NCBI GenBank assembly: GCA_025267735.1
Contig: CM046294.1
Coordinates: 22,874,162 to 22,938,161 of the forward strand
Direction of reading: 5' to 3'
Source of the DNA: Mactra quadrangularis
Lineage: Eukaryota; Mollusca; Bivalvia; Venerida; Mactridae
DNA: 64,000 nucleotides
A program made the position numbers and the translations under genes. Of this stretch, positions 45,696 through 57,600 are shown piece by piece (the first letter of the stretch is position 1; every line of letters starts with the position of its first letter). The notes under the pieces were generated by a model that made no database searches, was not told where the DNA came from, and saw only the letters and a list, made by a program, of their open reading frames with translations.

Positions 45696-46125
45696 TATGT
45701 GAAAACAGCAGTAAAGTCAGCAGTACAGTATAGCAGTAAACCTTCACTGCTACAAATCCAAGTATCTTATTTCTCCTTATCTTCTGTCAGTTAAATGTAG
45801 ATATGTTCTTGATTTTCATGTATAACATTAAAGCTGACAGTAACATTCAAAACAGTACCTTAAATTTACATTATGATTATATCGTTTCTTCGAATTTGAT
45901 TTATATGACAAATGTATTCAATATTTCAACTTGACTATCATCATCGCCGTCATAACCATAACCATTATTATTGAAAGTTGGAGCAATACAACTACAAATG
46001 TATCATTTTTAAAAGTTTTACAGCTGTACTGTTGAAATTTTTAGCAGAAACGTTTTACTGCTGAACTACAAACATTTGTAGCAGTAAGGTTACTGAAGTT
46101 ACTGCTGTACTGCTGACTTCACATA
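45696..46125. mobile_element. MITE with TATGTGAA..CAGCAGTA ends
   Basis: TATGTGAAAACAGCAGTAAA at the left and mirrored TATGTGAAGTCAGCAGTACA at the right. The mirror extends about 55 bp to CTGCTACAAA. Multiple CAGCAGTA strings lie in both arms. 430 bp, non-coding. Confidence 0.75.
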
Positions 46126-46236
46126 CTCTTCTACTATTCATCTTTATTACATTACACAATGTACAGTTAATTATAATGAAGAAATTAGCCACTAATTGCA
46201 CTTGGGTACAAAAACTAGTATTATCAATTGTGTGTA

Positions 46237-46567
46237 CAGTTCCAACCAAAAGTTTGGAGACAAATGAAATTTACAACTAAAATTCTTTAATTTCATTTTG
46301 TAGAAACATAATTTTTTAAGTATATTTTGTATGATATATAAAGTATAATTGATAAAATGAATTCTTTTTATAAATGCATCACATTGATATGAATCAGTAT
46401 CTGCCATTACAAAGCATCCAAAACTTAGTAATGTTTTTTCCTATAAAGAAGTTTTATATCACCATAACCATAACTAAAACATTTTAAAATAAACAATTTT
46501 CAAATTTTCAATAAAAGCTATATAGAGCCTTCAGAGTTAAATGTCTCCAAACATTTGGTTGCCACTA
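46237..46567. mobile_element. Tc1/mariner-like MITE (331 bp)
   Basis: TA on both sides. CAGTTCCAACCAAAAGTTTG and mirrored TAGTGGCAACCAAATGTTTG ends, continuing GAGACA. Same family as the split copy at 50,333-53,006, which shares AAATTTACAAC near the left end. Confidence 0.85.
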
Positions 46568-46699
46568 TATATACACTGTATAACATATACTGTCTTTGAC
46601 TTCAAACCCTTTAGATCCCAATTAGGGACTTTAGTCAGTTATCTTTCCCTGATAAAATCTGAAGCAATCCAATTGGTAAGTAGGTCCTTTCAGTTGGCG

Positions 46700-48400
46700 G
46701 TATGACTAAACAGCGAATATGACTCATATTCGTGAATATGAGATAAAGTGTGAATATGACTTTTATTTTTCAAATAACTCTTTATGTATACAATTATTTA
46801 TATTGAATTTATTTCCCAAAATTTAATATGTTGATTATCTCCTGATTAAAAAAAATGCATTAATCTACTGTTAAAATGATGATTTTATTGAAGTTTTAGC
46901 AGTTTTCAAGTCATTCGCTAGGATACGTTGATAATAACAATGCGAATATGAATGTTTTTTGGACATTTTTGCTTAGAACTTATGGGATAATTAATTAATT
47001 TATTATTACATAATGTCATATATGAAGCTATGACTGTAATTAGAAAATAATAGGAAACTGCGTGAGTTTGTGATTTATCGTAGTTTGAATGCATATTCGC
47101 TATGTAAATCTCATATTCGCTCAGTTTCTAAAAATAGATCGTTCTTCACGACGAATATGACTTTTAAAGTATTAGGTTAAGATTTAATAGTTTGAAAATA
47201 TTTTATTTCAAAAAGGTTTTTGAGCTAGATTATCTAATAAATAAGATTTTTTGTTTAATAAGGGTACATGTAGTTGAATTCTTTAAGTAAACTCGTCATA
47301 AAATCTCATATTTGCTCAGTTTCTAAAAATAGATCATATTCGCTCAGCGTTCTCCTACCAGCGCATATGACTTTTAGTATTAATTAGTAAAATTAGATTA
47401 TATTTGCTTAGTGTTCTTCTACAATCGGATATGACTTTTAGCTAAGTCTTGATAATGGGGCTTTAATTATCATGGAATTGAAAGTTTTATTAATGGAAAT
47501 TTCATGCTGAAATATTGCACGTTCTGCCATTGTCCCACAACAGACACTTCATTATACTATTTTGATAAAGATATATATATAATCTATGTAAATGAATATT
47601 TTTATGAACAAACCTAAAGATGTGTACATGTTTAGTGAAGAAAACATGATTAAAAACACATTAGCACGCAATTAGACATGTAACGTTTGATGAAACTGAC
47701 ATTATCGTCTCCATAAAGTAACCGCCTATACTGTCGGCATTTGAAAATTGTGTAAGTTAAGGGTGTCACCAATAGAATGTAAAGAATTATGCTATTACAA
47801 AATTATCACGTTTTACAAACTGACAAAAACAGTTTTATAAAATTATAATAGTTTATACAGTAAAGGAACCGCATTCATAGTCTTAAATGTTATTTATTGA
47901 AGGTTGTTGTTTTAATAATTATTGTTTATTTATAAAACAAAATACATCAAAGTTTGAAAGTGATAATGATGATAATATTACAAATTTAACGTGTTCTCAA
48001 CTTTTTCATTATGTCTTTTCTATTTCTATTTTATACTGAAATATTCAAAGTAAAACGGTGCACGAATGCAGATACAGTTGAGTTCACACTAAAGTTTACA
48101 CCCTAGTGCACTTGGAGTGCACTTCATCCACACCTGAAGTGCACTTGAAGTGCACTTTGAGGTGCAGTTTAGTTCAGCCAATTTATTGAAGCTAGAAAAA
48201 ATACTTGGTTTATTAAAGGCAATATTGAATTAATATTTATGTTTATAAAACCTGGTAAACAGTTAAAACATATATTTCAACTCTTATATTAAGACTAAAA
48301 CACGAAATTATTCATAAAGCTAAAAGTCATATTCGCTGGTTGAAGAACGCTGAGCGAATATGATCTATTTTTAGTAACTCAGCGAATATGAGATTTTTCT
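46700..48400. repeat. Cluster of GCGAATATGA-type repeats, direct and inverted
   Basis: A unit of about 65 bp, CTCATATTCGCTCAGTTTCT then AAAAATAGATC and CGAATATGACTTTTA, occurs near 47,103, 47,310 and, weakly, 47,395, and inverted near 48,325-48,395. Isolated GCGAATATGA strings lie at 46,712 and 46,942. AGTGCACTT is repeated in both orientations at 48,108-48,165. No coding potential. Confidence 0.65.
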
Positions 48401-48964
48401 AATTAAAGATTCACAGTAAAAACATCTTCGATAACCTTGTCTATCTCACTAGAACGCACCTGTTCTATCTTTAGCAAGTATAGTACTAAGTTGCTTTTAT
48501 ATTGCATATACGAATAGTTAAGTACTTTGTATGCTATTAAAATTTGAAAAAAATGCGAGTCATTTTTTTACAATTTGCGAGTTGAAATAAAAGCAACTCA
48601 CAAAAATTTGCAAGTCTAAGTTTTTGTTAAATTCATGCCCTGAATATATTAAAAACTATATGATGATTGTAATAACTAAAATTTACTAATAAAATATTGT
48701 AACAGAGTCAAAATCTATTCAATAGTTTTGTTTTAGAAGGGAGATAATTCTGACTGTCTTGTTTAAGTTAGTTTTTTACATATACATATTACTACATTGT
48801 CTCCCTTGTTATAAATTATTTAATAATTAATAATTAGTTATGCTTTTTTAAAACACTTAAGGTATTGACCCTTCAAATTGTGTCCCTACTTCAAGGTGAG
48901 TTGAGCACGAGTTGAGTTGTAGCAGAACAGCTGAGAATCTAAAGTTTCATGATCTATCAGTTAA

Positions 48965-49934
48965 GGGCCCGTTTCATCAAAATTTAAAATCGCTCGCATA
49001 TGTTCATTGCCATCGCCGATCGCAACTTGCTGTTTGGCAATATTTCCTTACGACGTGTTTCATTAACATTTTCGCTACTTTTTGCAAATCGGCGATGTAA
49101 AATATCAAAACCAGTCCAATATTGAATGACGTCATAGAGCGCGCACCTGTATGTCAAGCTGCAGACGAAAACAAAATGCAGTAGCGCAGCCGCTAGCAGG
49201 ATTTGGAGGGAAGACGAGTCAACAGTGATGGTAGATTTCATACACAAAAATCAACATATTTTAATTAAAAAAATGAATCATAATGTTAAACCCTCTGAAA
49301 AGAGGTTGAAGTGGTTAGAATTGACAGAACTGTACAAGCACAGGACCGTCACAAGTGTTTTAATAATAATAATTTGGCAACCTATTTACACTATGTTATT
49401 TCATGACTAGTTACGATATAAGGATGACGTCAGACAATATCTGTAGAAGTTATTTTTGTATGTAAACAAACCATGCAGCCGAGGCGATTAATGGAGATAT
49501 CCAAATTAAAAAAAGAAAATTCATTAACTTTTACCTAGTATTAAAAAGAGTATACCATGAAGAAAATAATATGTATATATATTTCCTAAATAGAATAAGT
49601 TCAATTTATAATTTTAAAGGGGGAGATTCATTGAACGATCATTTTGGGATCGAATGTACATGTATATATATTTTTTGATAATAGCTGCCTATATGCTGCC
49701 TTGCGATATATATTTGGAGATCACCGATTTTTAGGCGATAATCGCCTCTAACAGGTGCACGGGCGATGCGCAATAATTTGATAAAACGCAATCGGCGTTG
49801 AAAATTTGCGATGGCAAGGAACAAATGGCAATTTCGCCAAATTATGATTTGATGAAACGCAATTGGCGAGATTATTTAAAATTGGCGATATATTGCCGAA
49901 AATCAGGCGAGCGATGTGTTGATGAAACGGGCCC
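48965..49934. mobile_element. Non-autonomous Harbinger-like element
   Basis: TAA on both sides (48,962-48,964 and 49,935-49,937). GGGCCCGTTTCATCAA and its exact mirror TTGATGAAACGGGCCC form the ends. Both subterminal regions are rich in GGCGAT/ATCGCC strings. 970 bp; no nuclease, but a possible Myb-like relic inside. Confidence 0.88.
49198..49410 (+). pseudogene. Possible Myb/SANT-like relic of a Harbinger accessory protein
   Basis: RIWREDESTVMVDFIHKNQH, then SEKRLKWLELTELYKHR. A leading tryptophan, an acidic helix and a second KW-x-x-L-x-x-x-Y fit the Myb-like DNA-binding fold of the Harbinger partner protein, which recruits the nuclease to the ends. Its position inside a Harbinger-type element supports this. 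Short, with no downstream domain. Confidence 0.4.
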
Positions 49935-49937
49935 TAA

Positions 49938-50330
49938 AACAACAACAATAATATTCAATAACCAAAATATACCTTTACATATCTTTCTATCTTGTCCCCA
50001 AATGACACACATATGATCTAGAATTTTTCGGTCTCAAGTTTGATCATGGTCTAAGCTGAGTGATATCCTGTACACAGCAGACCTCCAAGGATGATCCTGT
50101 GAAAAAGACAAACAAATTGGTAAAAGACTTCATTGATTCACTTTCTTGTCTAACATATTTGCACCAATAGTTAAAATTTTATTTAACTGTCAGTGGAGCA
50201 CACACTAACCCTGCTAATTTACACAGGTATGGATAACTATTTTATCAATCGTAAGTACAGAAGTACTGTAGTGGGTTTATAAATACCAGGGGTTATTGTT
50301 AGCGCCAGTGACAGTTGAATAAGCTTTAAC
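49938..50330. other. Gene-free stretch
   Basis: No exon or repeat ends between the Harbinger-like element and the Tc1-like left end. Confidence 0.4.
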
Positions 50331-50731
50331 TACAGTACCCACCAAAAATTTGGAGTCATAAGAAATTTACAACAATTCTTGAATTTTGATGATTTCTTTT
50401 GCTGAATCATTATTTTTAGTTTATTAAAGTATGGTTTGTGATAATATGAAAACATATTTCATAAATTCAACACATTTATAAGATTCAGCATCTGACATAC
50501 TAAAGCCTGCAAAACCATGTTTACTGTATTTTTTTCCTTAACATTGCTTTTAAACTATTTTTGTAGTCTGAGTTATAATTACAATGATAACCAAAAATTA
50601 ATGCAAAACTACAAAGCATTTAAAAATAAACAGTTACCAAATTTTAGATATTATTTGACAACATTAAACATGCACTGTATGCATAATCGGGAATTTCCGT
50701 ATGAAATCTCCGTAAATTCACGAATGAATTA

Positions 50732-52049
50732 CAGTAAAATCCCTCTAAACCGGAAGTGCTCCGGACCGGGCAAAAATTCCGGTTTGGAGAGGTTTCCGGA
50801 ATAGAGGGGTTTTAAATTCTGACTGTAATATTTAACATGTGTGTTCGTTGGCACTCTGTTTTGATCTTGTATTAAGTGTATGTGATATTTAACTATTGAT
50901 ACAAGTTCAATCTACATGTATTCCAAGATGTAGTATTGTGCTGTAGTTATATTCGTAGATTAATATGTCTTATACGCATACTAGAAATCTTTGTAGACAT
51001 GACTGAGTCAGTGAATATTTGACTTTTTTCATTGGAAAGCCATCTACAGAGTGGTTTACATCCTTGCCATAATAGGTATCATTGTTTCTATTAAAAACAA
51101 CCTATATTCTATCTTATTGCTTAGTACTGAGAGACAAGATGCTGGCTGGAAGGTTGTAAGTTGTTACAACAACTTTTGAATAATCAAGCTAAACAAGTAT
51201 AGCACCATAAACTATAGCTCTTTATCATTATGCTGATAACAACTTCTTAGAACTCATTGTTATTGTACCATTCCACATTGCATCATTATATGCAAGTTAT
51301 AGTGAGTAAATCTGGATACATCAATATAGAATATGATAAAAAGAAAGATAACAGAAAACAGATATAAATACACAAAGCTTTAATTATGACTAAAACATGA
51401 TAATTTTACTCAAACCTGTAAATTCGTGAATAAATATGTTTCATTGGTCATTTTTACGACTCAAACATAGAACAATTTATTTTAGTCAATCGTATATCAA
51501 TTAAACACCCCCGTAATTGATCGATTACATACGTCTTTCAAATCATTTTCTACAATCAATGTTTACCACAGGTTGGTTCTTTTTAGATCAAAATGCAATT
51601 AGTGAACAAATTAAATCCTTAATTATCAATTAAATGTACCATCCACCAGCATAATTATTGCTAAAAACATACAAACCCCCACCTTACATTTGATAGTTTT
51701 CACACCCATTCAATAAGACATCTTTCAATGTTTACATGGCGATTATCACGAATAGTCAATTTTACGCACACCTGTTAAACAAAGGAAACAATCACCCTCT
51801 CGAGAGTCGTATATCCTGCTGGCCGTTATCAATTCTCACCTTTCGACTTCCGATATACAGGGGTCATTTTGCGTGACGAAATATGAAGTTTAGGCTAAAA
51901 CTCGTCCGGTTTCCGGAATACAGGGTTTTCCGGAATAGAGGAGGTTTTTGTTATATGAAAAAAGAGGAGAAATATTCCGGACTTGAAAAAAATTCCGGTA
52001 TGGAGAGAATTCCGGTTTGGAGGGTTTCCGATTTAGAGGGGTTCCATTG
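50732..52049. mobile_element. Non-autonomous pogo/Tigger-like DNA transposon, copy 2 (1,318 bp)
   Basis: TA on both sides (50,730-50,731 and 52,050-52,051). Same length and, as far as I could read, the same sequence as 25,305-26,622, while the flanks are unrelated. That points to a second insertion and not to a large duplication. Confidence 0.88.
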
Positions 52050-52089
52050 TACTTTAAGTTTTAGTAATAGAACTCAAAGAGGTATCTAA

Positions 52090-52158
52090 GGACTTGGTGT
52101 AGTGGTAAAACGTACCACCTCACAATCAAGAGGCTACGGGTTTGATCCCACATCAAGC
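52090..52158 (+). repeat. tRNA-like head
   Basis: GTGTAGTGGTAAAACG (D-arm/A-box-like), then about 30 bp later GGGTTTGATCCC (B-box-like), followed by a T run that could end polymerase III transcription. Acceptor-stem pairing is poor, so this is a pseudo-tRNA or SINE head. Confidence 0.5.
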
Positions 52159-52737
52159 CTTTTTTGCAATTTAAACATAATCGGTACATGCTTTACTAAT
52201 ACTTGTTAACACGGCAGCGCGCGGATTCCATGATTTAAAAAAAAACCTGAGCGAAGGTGTATTACACACATAATGGGCGTTTTCATGTATGAAAGTCCTT
52301 CAGTCTTTAACAATGTCACAAATTTATTATAAAATATAGATAAAGAAAAATGTATGATAATTAAGAGACAAAAATGTCGTTAAATAATATATAATTAATA
52401 TTCAGTCAAATGGTATTGTCCGTTTTTTCGCAACTGTCAAAGCTTGAATAATTTCATGGTGACTGAATACATTGTTTTTGTACTGGCGGCCTAATTGATA
52501 TTAAAAATATCTTGACTAAAACATATCATACGGCATAAGCAGCTTTACTCGATCATAATACACATTTTCACACACGCGTGGATGTATTACGACAATAATT
52601 TAACAAACGCATTCACCGTGAAATTATTCATGTTTTGACAGTTTAGAAAAAACATACAATACAAGTAATAAGTAAGTCATAGTGTTTCTACACTCTGTAC
52701 TATGTTACTAGTGTTTGGAAATTTACAAAAATATCAA

Positions 52738-52803
52738 CCTGTGTGGGAATCGAACCTGGGTTTTTCGATTAACAAGTCAGTACTTTACCTCTGCACCACA
52801 TAC
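52738..52803 (-). repeat. tRNA-like head, inverted relative to 52,090
   Basis: On the minus strand TATGTGGTGCAGAGGTAAAG, then AGGTTCGATTCCCACACA. It faces the tRNA-like head at 52,090. Between them GAATAATTTCATGGTGA (52,450) is mirrored near 52,610. Confidence 0.5.
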
Positions 52804-53113
52804 TGTTTGGTATAATACAATCATTACTTTTTCATCCATATTTTGTATGGTCACTTATTAAAGCAACGAAACTTGACGAATGTATACGAACTATGCCGTA
52901 AATCGATATGGAAACTAATGAGGTGCATGTTTAATGTTGTCAAATAATAAATACTATTCAATAGGCCTACAATCTGAAAATGTCTCCAGACTTTTGGTGG
53001 CTACTGTATACTAAGTCAGTAAAGTGCGACAATATTAACCTGAGCTTGAACTACATAGTTATAATAATTACATACTTCACTTACATTAAATTGTTAGTTT
53101 CCGTATGCATCTA

Positions 53114-53383
53114 CACTGGGGTCCAAAAGTTTTTTTACACATGTTAAATGTTGATGTTTTACAATATACTTGGATATTGTAAAACATCTTGTTGTAAGTT
53201 TCACAAACAATATTGCATTTTAATATGAACCTTCAATTATGTTTTTTCATATCTCCCTTTTGTAAAAAATGTAGTTCTTTGTTGAAAATGACTTATTAAA
53301 TCAGGGAACTCTCTCAAAATATTCAAGTTTTTAGAGAAAATGTGAGAAAAATAAATGTGTAAAGAATCTTTTGGACCCCAGTG
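53114..53383. mobile_element. Tc1/mariner-type MITE (270 bp)
   Basis: TA on both sides. CACTGGGGTCCAAAAG at the left, exact mirror CTTTTGGACCCCAGTG at the right end. AT-rich interior, no coding capacity. Confidence 0.88.
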
Positions 53384-53649
53384 TATATGGTTATACACGT
53401 TTTATACATTGTAACATCCTATGTGACTTATAATAAATCAATTTTGTAAAAGTGTATAATTTTGGACACATGAGTTTTGGGGGAAACACAGAAGTCTATA
53501 ATATTGTGGCACAGTTTCAAGAATTTATTCTTATGAAGACAAAATTAATTGTTCAGTACGTGTATTTTTCCGAAAGTCTTACAAGTAAGTTGCCACTTAA
53601 TAGAAAAATTGTAATTCAACTGTAGTCCTAAACTATACATGTTCATCGA

Positions 53650-54270
53650 TTTTGCTTATTAGACAAATAATTAAATGACATCATACAGTGCTTACCAGGG
53701 GCAGATCCAGGATTTTTTTCTAGGGGGTCCGAACTTTTCTAGGGGGGGGGGGGGGTTTCGAACCTCGAACCACAACCACATTATACACATTTTGCAGAAA
53801 AAATGCAACATATTGATAATAAAAACTACATAACCATTAAATCTAAGTTAAGCACCGAGAAAAGTTGCTTCATACAACTTATAGATGACTTACAAGCATG
53901 AAATACACTAATGGTCATGTACATTTTCCAAATTCCCCCCCCCGCTGGATCCGCCAATGATTACTACCTTTCTCTCCCCTAAAAAATATGGTACCCAGTT
54001 GGTTCTGTAAAACTTGATTGTAATTTGTAAGCTAAATATCTGCTGCACAAAAATTGAATCCAACAGTAAACAAGGTCATTAGTAAAATTTATTTGTGTGG
54101 AAACAATCACAATTCAGACTAACATTTTCTGACATAAAATCTGATAGTTACTTTAAGCACTATTTGAATCACCTCTGTTTTTTGACTGCTGCAAGATTTT
54201 GATGAAAAACAAAAGTTTGTTTACATTATGAAGATCACGCAATTATGTACCCCGTTCAGTCACATGGTCT
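53650..54270 (+). repeat. Old segmental repeat, unit 1
   Basis: AAATAATTAAATGACATCAT, CTTTCTCTCCCCTAAAA, GCACAAAAATTGAATC and TTTGTTTACATTATGAAGAT are matched in order at 55,910-56,290. This unit carries an inserted TIR element absent from the other. 54,195-54,310 also forms an inverted pair around TTGTTTACATT. Confidence 0.6.
53696..53955 (+). mobile_element. CAGGGGCGGATCCAG-type TIR element
   Basis: CAGGGGCAGATCCAGG at the left, CTGGATCCGCC at the right. G runs at the left and C runs at the right are mirrored. Interrupts segmental repeat unit 1 between CAGTGCTTAC and AATGATTACTACC. Confidence 0.75.
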
Positions 54271-54593
54271 GCAGAATGTAAACAAGCACTTGTTTTTGTC
54301 AAAAACAATAAAAAATGAAAAATACCGATAGTGCAAAAATAGCTTTTATATTTTCTTTTGTACAAAATGCCTACATTAGCTTGTGTATAGGAATTTTTTA
54401 ATTATTTATTTTTAATTATTTTTAATTTTCTAAAAACATTATGCATGCTACATTCTTTACAACTTTATTCAGTTTTTGTGCAGAGCTTTGGAGCAAACAA
54501 TCAAAACTCACAGGATCAACTGAAATTTTAAGATAAATAGATAGTTATTTTATTCTAATTTATTTTAGCTCAGTCTTGAAACATGTTCTTATA

Positions 54594-54775
54594 ACTTAGG
54601 TAAATCACTTTCAAGTCTGCTTCCTGGTCTCTATGCAGTACTAAGCTAGTAGAATAAAGTTTCTTGCTCGATGAAACAACAGGGTAGGTTTGGGATGGGA
54701 TTCCAACCAAATCGGAGCTGGCTATCCAATGATTACCAGTCAAACGTTGTAACCACTTGGCAATGCCAGCTCCTG
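54594..54775 (-). repeat. tRNA-derived SINE (Ser/Leu-like head)
   Basis: On the minus strand GGAGCTGGCATTGCCAAGTG and GTTACAACGTTTGACTGG, then GGTTGGAATCCCATCC (B-box-like) and GACCAGGAAGCAGACTTGAA. The overlapping 81-codon frame is its translation, not a gene. Confidence 0.75.
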
Positions 54776-55513
54776 TAAAAAGATAGTGGTTATCGTATGC
54801 ACTATTTGATGTCATTCAATTATTTGTCTGCAAAGAATAATGAAAGAAAAAAACTTATTTTTGTTAACCTTGTTAGTTGTTGTTGTAGATCACATGACTG
54901 CAGACCTTAAGCTAGGATACATTTGACTACCCGGTATATAGTACCTTGTCATGGTCAAAACACCACAGACTCTTAATAATAATGTACATATGTAACCAAG
55001 TTGATACTTAAAAATTTGAAAAGTTAATTTAATTTTTTTGAAAAACTTTACAACTATAATTCTTTGATAATCAGGGTTAATATTTAAATCTATATTTTCC
55101 CAGCCAAGTTAATTGCTTATTTTAATGATTTTGGTAGATGTGTTATATATCATAATATCATCTTATCAAGTTTAAGTAATTTTATCAACATAAATAATCA
55201 ACATAATTTCTAGGATGTGACAAATACTCTCAGTTTGAAATACCTTCCGGTTATGTCTTTTGTTAAAATATCAATATAATCAAAATTGAAAGAAGATCAA
55301 CAGATTTTGTTTAAATTGCAACCAAATAATAATATGCTGTCAACAGAGGGTTCGGTTGGTATAATTCCCCGAACAACTACTTATAAACAAGAAACAACAA
55401 TCGATGCCAAGCGAGTGCTGCTGTTGATGCCACTTGATGCCAACAGCCGATCGAACCTCCTGTTACACAAATATGTTCAGACAAATTTCATCATTTTTAC
55501 AAGGTCTATTGTC

Positions 55514-55846
55514 TAGGGCTGCAACGATTCACTGAAAAGTTGATTTGATACGATTTGATTTATTAAATAGTATAGTTCATTCCAAATGCGCATCAAATCA
55601 TTCATTGAGCTTAAAACTAACTAATGTTGTTAAAATTGTTATTTAAATTTTCAACATTTATTTGAAAGCAAATATAATTTCATACTGATTGATGTATCAA
55701 TAGTTCATCTGTGTAACTTAAAAGTGTTAAATTCTTATAGACAAGTTTAAAGGTTGGTATTGAATCAAAAAACACTGTGCCCTAAATCGAAATCAAATCT
55801 GCGCCCTCTATGTATCTATGTATCGAATCGAAATGCTGCAGCCCTA
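55514..55846. mobile_element. hAT-type MITE (333 bp)
   Basis: TAGGGCTGCAACGATTC at the left, mirrored TAGGGCTGCAGCATTTCG at the right. Flanking CTATTGTC and CTTTAGTC agree at 6 of 8 positions, as an aged 8-bp duplication would. Interior rich in ATCGAAT/GATACGATT strings. Confidence 0.75.
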
Positions 55847-55909
55847 CTTTAGTCATGTGATCTATAACAGTTAATGATAAAGTAAATAAGCACATGCTAT
55901 ACACAGATT

Positions 55910-56290
55910 TCTCTCACTACTCAAATAATTGAATGACATGATGTAGTGTATAAAATAACAACCATCTTTCTTTCCCCTAAAATTCTCAATTGGTTCTTTC
56001 AATACTGATCGTTTTTTTAATTTTGATCATTGCCCGTAATTGCAATTCTTTGGCACAAAAATTGAATCTAAAGGTAATCTAGGAGATCTGCGAAAAATAT
56101 TTGGGCAGAGGATTCAAATAAACAATTACAATTTGCAGATAAAAGGGGAGATTTTCAGGCAATGAAATTCTATGCACAAGTTATCTTATGCACTATTTGA
56201 TTATTTCTATGTTTTGGCTACTGCAATATTTTGACAAAAAAACAACAGTTGTTTACATTCTGAAGATCAATTGACTACATATACATGTAA
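55910..56290 (+). repeat. Old segmental repeat, unit 2 (without the TIR insertion)
   Basis: AAATAATTGAATGACATGAT continues directly to CTTTCTTTCCCCTAAAA, where unit 1 has a 260-bp element. ACAAAAATTGAATCTAAAGG and TTTACATTCTGAAGATCA follow in the same order. Confidence 0.6.
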
Positions 56291-56339
56291 TCAGATTTTT
56301 TTAATGTTTGAAGTTTTCTACAATCAACAATCAAACATA

Positions 56340-56658
56340 GGTGGATCCAGCATGGTGGTGGTGGTGGTGGGGGGGGGGGTTCAGGGGGTCGAGACACCCT
56401 CTGAAATTTCCAAAATGTACCTGTCCATATGTGTATTTCATAACTGTAGGTCATTTTTAAGTAGCATGAAGCAAATTTTCTCTGTGCTTAACACAGATTT
56501 AATGGTTATGTAGTTTAATAATTAATATATTGCATTATTCTGCTAAAAGTGTATAATGTGGTTGTGGTTGAACACCCCCCCCTAGAAAAAGTTCGGACCC
56601 CCCCCCCCCTAGAAAGTCTGGATCACCTCCCAGGAAAAAAATTCTGGATCCGCCCCTG
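56340..56658 (-). mobile_element. CAGGGGCGGATCCAG-type TIR element, inverted copy
   Basis: The right end CTGGATCCGCCCCTG (56,644-56,658) is the mirror of the element start. Interior TTTAGCAC-type and CTTAACACAG strings match the 6.8- and 53.7-kb copies on the other strand. A GGT repeat grows at the other end. Confidence 0.75.
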
Positions 56659-56659
56659 A

Positions 56660-57170
56660 TCATAGATTTAAAAACAAGTTTTCATAAATCATTTGATTAA
56701 TAGCAATGAATACTACAGATCAATTGAATTTACTTTCATAAGAATGAAATACTTTAAAACTGTACCATAATATTTTGGACTTATTGATTTCTCTCATAAA
56801 AAGACATTATTAATTAAAACTATTTTTTATTTTTATGTACTTTGAACATTATAATTTAATGCAAGAAGACTCAATTTATAGAAAATATTGAATTGTAACA
56901 GAAAAGATGAAAAAAAATATTTGGCTCTCTGAGGGACGAATTTACTTGTGGTGGCAGTGGTTATTAGGATTTCAAAATCGGAAAAAAATCATAATCGATC
57001 ATTGGAAACAATCAAACAACCCTTTTCAATCAATCATCAATTATTTAATCGAAACATTTACTCAGGGTTTTCATTCTGAAAATATGACATTCCCTTGCAA
57101 TGGTTTAAGTGATTTTGTTTCATATAATAAAATATTAAATCATGCATGATAAACCTATAATTAGTGATTT
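56660..57170. other. Gene-free stretch
   Basis: An 80-codon frame at 56,907-57,149 (GRIYLWWQWLLGFQNRKK) has no domain I recognise. Confidence 0.4.
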
Positions 57171-57173
57171 AGG

Positions 57174-57600
57174 GGTCTCCCTAATTACCGACAAGAAAAG
57201 TAATTTATTAAAATAGCACAATAAAATCATTATAATGTTATTATTTTTATAACATTTGTCAAAAACAAAGTACTTTGAATGACTTAGATGTTATTTTCAT
57301 GAGGAAAAATTAATTTATGACCACCGACAAGAAATTTATATCGACCGCCAAATACACGAGAAAACCGTTAAGAGGATTTACATACTATACACTAGAAGGT
57401 ATGATAAGTCAATATTGCTTACGAGATAACTCTTCTAAACTTATTTTGTAATAGGTTAAGATGCTGAAAATTATACTTTATTTATACTAAAGATACTTTA
57501 ATCATTGTAAATACATAATGATAGAGGCTATTAAGCGTTGATTGCGATTTGCCGTCAAGAAGTCATAGATTGGGAATTACTGACAAGAAACGATCGAGTG
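57174..57600 (-). repeat. CTTGTCGGTA-type repeats, left of the LINE
   Basis: TACCGACAAGAAAAGT, CACCGACAAGAAATTT, GCCGTCAAGAAGTC and TACTGACAAGAAACG are spaced over about 400 bp. They are the reverse complement of the repeats at 63.0-63.66 kb on the other side of the LINE. Confidence 0.55.

Larger units (their letters stand above)
50333..53006. mobile_element. Tc1/mariner-like element split by nested insertions
   Basis: TA on both sides. CAGTACCCACCAAAAATTTG and mirrored CAGTAGCCACCAAAAGTCTG ends, continuing GAG.CA. The first ~330 bp parallels the intact 331-bp copy at 46,237, so most of the interior (about 50,680-52,960) is later insertion, including the 1,318-bp pogo-like copy and a segment with two tRNA-like heads. 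Confidence 0.75.

Noticed and set aside
52090..52158. Functional tRNA gene
   Set aside because: D-arm and T-arm look tRNA-like, but acceptor pairing is poor and the invariant C of the T loop is T.
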